From positions 7,190,211-7,254,210 of the forward strand of contig OZ018413.1 of assembly GCA_963969595.1 (NCBI GenBank): DNA of 64,000 nt, read 5' to 3'. Of the stretch, positions 59,484-64,000 are shown piece after piece. The stretch is from Neckera pumila. Taxonomy: Eukaryota > Streptophyta > Bryopsida > Hypnales > Neckeraceae. A program made the translations under genes and the position numbers. The first letter of the stretch is position 1. Every line of letters starts with the position of its first letter. Below the pieces are notes generated by a model. That model did not search any database and was not told where the DNA came from. It was given only the letters and a program-made list of their open reading frames with translations.

Positions 59484-60958
59484 TTAATGAATTGATGCTG
59501 TTGTTTAGTATTTTAATAAGATAGGGTACAATTTAAGATTAAAATAAATAATAAAATTACATATACCTCCACAAAATTTGCCAGAAGTAGAAATAGGTCT
59601 ACTGCAAAGATACTTTAAAAAAAAATGAGGGGACATAATAGCCCCCTATTAAATACATCTTCTTTGTAGGTGCACCCTTAAATTACAAGGGAATGGCCTC
59701 CCCTCCAAGTGTTTGAGACTCCCTCGTCTTTGTTTTATAGTTGCAGTGAAGAATACGTGATAGCAGAAGCCAATGTCCTCTAGACTTGGACTATGGGATT
59801 GTGAACTAATATATTGAAAATACTTGAGTTTTTCCAACTGCTGTATAATGGAAATTATAGCTCTGATTCGTTTGATGATCAAGGATTGTTTAGATATAGG
59901 GTTTGGATAGGAGCACTAGGGAGGGTGGTAGATTACTAGTTGCAAATTAGTAAAAGAATGAGACAATTTGAGGCTTTCGTACCTGCTAGTGCTTTAGTGA
60001 GCATATTGGCTTGCTGTTTGTCCATTTGATGTTTGATGTGTAAAACTCAAATCTGTTGTTTTTCCACCATACTTTTGAAAACATTGAGATGTATTTCAAA
60101 ATGCTTGGTTTTAAAATGATATTTCCTGTGTCCCCAAATGACCCATTCCGGTTGTGGAGAAAATGTTTGGGATTAAGGCTGAAAATAACATTATTTCAAT
60201 CCGTTTCTAAGTATGTAGAGGAAGTTGTTATCCATATATGAAGTGAATCTTCAAGAACAATAATGGTCATTTATGAGCAACTGGAAGATCATTTTGGAAC
60301 AAAAAACTTAACAGGACTCACAAGATCATTTTGAAATGAAGGGAATACACTGAATTTTTGGAGATTTTGATTGTTGCAATGTAAATCAATTGGTTTTGGT
60401 TTGATGAAGTGTAAATCACAATAAAGAGTTTTTATTAGCTAGATTTCTTTTTTTTGTTGCTTCAACTAAAGATTGATATTCTGATTCAGGGTGATTCCAA
60501 GAAACACCGGTATTATGTGGGCATCACATGTTGTGCCCACATATCTTCTATCATAGCTTTTGAAGTATAGGACTGATGGATCTAAAATTAAATAAAAATG
60601 ATGGGCAAAACAATTTAGTGTTGTAGCAAATGATTTTGAATATTTTTTAAAAATCATTAATTTTAAAAGAATCACATTTTCTCATTTGTCACACTTTGAA
60701 TTTTTATGGTTGCAAAGACTTTTGAGTATTCAAAATTAGCTTCATAGAGGTGAGATTCTAGGACTATATTTCTACAATAAGCATATATTTGCAATGCAAA
60801 GGGCAATTAAAAATAGTAAATTTCAAATCTTCAACATCTTCAACAAAGAAGGCCACCTTGCACACAAATCTTTAAACACTTGAAAACACTTTTCCATCAT
60901 ATTTCTAGTATAATCTTATCTTGATAAAGCTCTTATAAATGGATAATTTTTGTTTTAA

Positions 60959-61908
60959 CCCCTAAAGGACCAAACACCGTTTTTTGACAACATAGCAATT
61001 TTGGCACCTCACTACAAAAAAAGTTTTTATTTTTTTTCTTTGAAATTTTCATACAAGGAGTATCTTTAAAGCCCAACAATTTTCATAACTTTTGACTACA
61101 TGGTTAAAAAGTTATTGCATGATATATAATTTTCATTGGTTGGCAAGCAACCTGGGTAGCTCAAAAAAATTCTTTAAAAATCACTTTTTAAGAAAATAGA
61201 AGTTTGAAATTGGTTCTTTAGATTTATATACGTGGGAAGCTTTGAATCATTCCATTTTGATTAATGATAAGAAAGTTACGAGGATTCTTAGTTTGAGGGT
61301 AATTATGGAATCTCTAATCTAAAATAAACTTTGAAGTCCTTTACTTAACTCAATATTCAGTATTTTTGAAAAATAAATAAAAACATTAAGTGTAGATTTA
61401 TTATTACAACATTATAACCGTTGGAATTGGCATTTTTCAATTCCATATCTAAATTCTTAACAATTTTGTATTTTGAATCATTCTCTTCTTCTTTCTACTT
61501 ACTACTTTTTTCCTATATGTTGTGCAATTCCAAATGATCTAAAATTTTTCAAGCATGTAGCCAACTTGGTAGAAAGAACGAATTCAAAGAGTAACCACCA
61601 TTTTGGAAAAAATTTCATAGAAATGTGACCTTGTGAAGTGCAGCTGCCCGGATTTTCGCAGGGGCAAAAAAAAGAATTTTGTGAATTCAAATGTTATTAT
61701 CTTGCAATCCATACGGTGGAAATTTTTGAAATTTTCACCACAAGTTCTCAAACTAGTGTACTACAAGATCATACGGTTACATTTGTCCAAAAATGTTTTT
61801 TTTTATAAATTTTGGTACTTGTATTAGAAATGGCAATTTTGGTGACATTAGAAGAAATATCAACCCTCCGGAGGGTTGCTCTGAATTCCGAAGTGACAAT
61901 CCAAGCTA

Positions 61909-61942
<34 letters not shown>

Positions 61943-62134
61943 TATTACTTTTTTGTTTACAAATTTTGGTTCTTGCGCCACTGTTACAACAGAAACTGCT
62001 TCGCAAAAATAGGGAAAAAATGAATTTTTGAGCCAAAAAAAAGTAAATTTCAGGGTACTTTGGAGGGCTATGGAGCAGCCCTTGAAAGGCTTGAAATTTT
62101 CTCTAATGAAAATATAGTCTCTGACCTTTAGGAG
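60959..62134. mobile_element. TTAA-flanked CCCCTAAAG element, copy I, with empty site and nested MITE
   Basis: It starts CCCCTAAAGGACCAA after TTAA (60955-60958) and ends ACCTTTAGGAG before TTAT. Copy 1 has a single TTAA at 18402-18405 in TTGTTTTAATTTTTTGAAAG. It is 1176 bp long because the MITE at 61846-62108 is nested inside; without it the element is about 913 bp. Confidence 0.87.
61846..62108. mobile_element. CATTAG..CTAATG MITE nested in a TTAA-flanked element
   Basis: CATTAGAAGAAATATCAA at the left and GAAATTTTCTCTAATG at the right. The unoccupied sequence in related elements (TTTGGTGAGAATATAGTC at about 56987-57004) shows that 0 or 1 bp was duplicated. A (TA) run and a T run at 61908-61942 lie inside. 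Confidence 0.75.
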
Positions 62135-62384
62135 TTATTTTTTTGAAAGTTTTTGCTGAGTATCTTCTAATAAGTTAAACATCAAAGTATCTATTTCTTG
62201 AAACTTTTTTTCAATCTATTTTGTAAATAGTTTTTTTACCTAAATTTGTTCTTAGGCTCAAATTTGGATAATGTGTTGTTTTTAGTGTTATGCTAATTAT
62301 CCAAAATATTTTATTTTTAGATATTTTTTGCAAAAGCTCATATTACTATGAAAAAGGTCCCAAATGCAACAAAATGAGTAGGTG

Positions 62385-62600
62385 TTTCTTAGTCTTGGAA
62401 TCACAGTTGATGACTCACAATGCAACATAGCGACATACGTTTTCTTTTATGTACACTATGTGATGGGTTTTTTTGCTAGCGTAAAAATATAGGCTCTTGT
62501 TGATTTTTGTTGGTTTTGAATACTACTTGGCCCAACTGCCCAATCAATATTAGTGTATCCAGTGAGTCATAATTGTTAGCTTTTGTAGTAAAATAAACCA
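62385..62600 (-). pseudogene. Decayed copia RNase H, copy 2
   Basis: This is the counterpart of 18640-18840, read on the - strand, with similar anchors and further changes. It is the only copia domain I can place in segment copy 2; more may lie beyond the right edge. Confidence 0.5.
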
Positions 62601-63068
62601 TGGAATGTTATTCCTTTGATGTAGCAATCTATATGTTTGTCTGCTTATAAATGTACAGTAGGAATAGATCAAGCGGGTCCTAAATGCATCCTCTATCTAG
62701 GAAATAGTGACATGCTCCTTGAAATATCTATTAGTGTAATTGATGCGGTAGTAGGCTTACATGGACAATTTATGGACCTCCTACCTTACTTATGGTGTGT
62801 GCCATTTATCGGGATATAAGGTTGACTGTCGGTTGCTATATTGGTTAAAAATATTGGTTAAAAATACGAGTTTACCGACTGTACTTTGATATTAAGATAA
62901 CGTGTAGGCTCAACAAATGGTGTGCCTGTACCTCAAGAGAGTTTTTGGGCAGTTGCAAGCCAGGGGGTAATGCAAGTGTATTCCAAGATCATGCATTCGA
63001 AGATCAGATCAATATGATGTTGTTTGTGCATAATCTTGCTGGTGTAGCTTAAGTGTAGCTGGGGTTTT

Positions 63069-63350
63069 GTATAGGGCAATGCCCAAGGAAGAGGGTGTTT
63101 TGGGAAATAACGGGCCAACGAGGAGGGCGGAGCCCGACAAGGAGGCCTGCTATTTCCCAAAACGCCCGACGACAAGAAGTCATTGCCCGACGTAAATCAC
63201 GAACAGAAGGATGAGAAATCGAGGATGAGAAATCGAAGTTGGATGAGTAATGCGTAATGCCCGATTACGCCAGAAAACCCGCGCAATCAAGCATTACGCC
63301 TGAGAACCCTCCCCACAAATGTACGGAGAAATTCCTACAAGTGGTTTACG
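63069..63350 (-). mobile_element. Multi-hairpin element, 282 bp, subtype 2 stem
   Basis: On the - strand it starts CGTAAACCACTTGTAGG and ends CATTGCCCTATAC. The long stem uses the GTTTTGGGAAATAAC type arms, as at 28978. It lies about 80 bases from the empty site used to date the 20185 copy. Confidence 0.72.
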
Positions 63351-63447
63351 AAGAAATTGAATACCAAGACTCTTGGAGCAAAGGCTTGCAAATTCTGTTG
63401 AATGTGCGCCTTGGTAATGGTCCGGTAGTTGAATGAGAGCTGGAAAT

Positions 63448-63553
63448 GGTTTGTGCTAATGAGGAATCCCTGAGAGGTACCTTGTAGTAGGAGCGTGTAC
63501 GTACAGGCTCCTACCGCAAGGTACCTCTTAGGGATTCCTCATTAGCACAAACC
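63448..63553. repeat. 106-bp near-perfect palindrome
   Basis: GGTTTGTGCTAATGAGGAAT on the left pairs with ATTCCTCATTAGCACAAACC on the right; the arms continue through GAGGTACCTTG and GGAGC to a short centre GTGTACGTACAG. Segment copy 1 has one arm only (20478-20530). It could form a cruciform or long hairpin RNA. Confidence 0.85.
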
Positions 63554-64000
63554 TCATTATGTGATAAGTTCATTCCTGCGAGCGTATAAGTTACATATTA
63601 GATAACCAACGAGCCGCGGTAGCAACGAGTAGGTTATCGGACATAACCGGTTGTTCACTTTTCAATCACAACCTTTGATCTTCATGGTCCCCCGGGTGAG
63701 AAGGCTTGCTCAATATTTGACCCCCCCGGGTATCGCCCTCCCGGTCTCCCTGTGAAAGAAAGAAATGAATGGAAAATAGTATATGGAATACTGCCATTTT
63801 AACAAAATTTCTCATAGACTCATCTTCTCATTGATAACTACGTCATGAGATATTAGAATTGAATTGGTAGTAGGGAAATAACATCTATATCCTTTAGTGG
63901 TTTCATCTAACTCTGTAAAAATACATGAAGATGTTTCGAGTTTATCTTATGCCGCTTATGTTTGGGAACATGAGCAAAGACTCTTGTACCAAAAATACAA

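Larger units (their letters stand above)
50160..64000. repeat. Large direct duplication, copy 2 (runs off the window)
   Basis: This is the partner of 7538-20986. Private insertions are at 50625-51452, about 52830-54660, 58569-59483 and 60959-62134. Between 62956 and 63780 the order of pieces differs from copy 1, and the copia RT box is missing. Similarity resumes at 63760-64000 with 20795-20986, and copy 2 must continue beyond the right edge. Confidence 0.85.

Noticed and set aside
61769..62023. Three overlapping frames with Ile/Tyr and Phe or Lys runs
   Set aside because: They are created by the (TA) and T runs at 61908-61942.
1..64000. tRNA or rRNA genes
   Set aside because: I saw no cloverleaf with a GGTTCRANNCC box and no conserved rRNA stretch, but I could not run a covariance search.

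Overview
The window looks like nuclear DNA of a land plant: it is very AT-rich and gene-poor, and it is filled with layered DNA transposons plus a decayed Ty1/copia element. I find one intact protein-coding gene, at 37258-44405 on the + strand. It has three exons and encodes 2267 residues. The order is an N-terminal helical domain of the type seen in plant MLKL/MCAfunc proteins, a protein kinase, NB-ARC and LRRs. Kinase-NB-ARC-LRR receptors are best known as the PNL class of mosses, so a moss or other bryophyte is my best guess; no rRNA, tRNA or organelle marker confirms it.

Layout. 1-682 holds the edge of a repeat. 683-7537 is a 6.9-kb CACTA (EnSpm)-type element without a transposase. 7538-20986 and 50160-64000 are two diverged direct copies of one segment of more than 13 kb; the second copy runs off the right edge. 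18600-23640 is a stop-ridden copia remnant on the - strand. 25487-32420 is a more GC-rich accessory stretch with two PIF/Harbinger-like elements (TAA duplications), duplicated promoter-like modules and short tandem repeats. 33869-35959 holds two more terminal-inverted-repeat elements. The receptor gene follows, then intergenic DNA with two more transposons, then the second segment copy.

The two segment copies act as natural controls: one often keeps the empty site of an insertion in the other. This gives support from sequence alone for (i) a family of about a dozen 0.5-1.2 kb elements ending CCCCTAAAG...CTTTAGGGG and flanked by TTAA, as in piggyBac; (ii) a foldback family ending GGGTGAATGC with a 4-bp duplication; (iii) CACTA-type MITEs with 3-bp duplications; and (iv) a 281-282-bp multi-hairpin element with neither terminal inverted repeats nor a clear duplication.

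The receptor gene's third exon contains 12 tandem 288-bp units (96 residues, four LRRs each) of very high identity. Two more, badly decayed, units lie downstream of the stop codon. The gene sits between the two long direct repeats, which could promote unequal exchange. Repeat-unit turnover inside the gene and repeat-mediated turnover around it together suggest a fast-evolving immune receptor locus. That is inference, not demonstrated.
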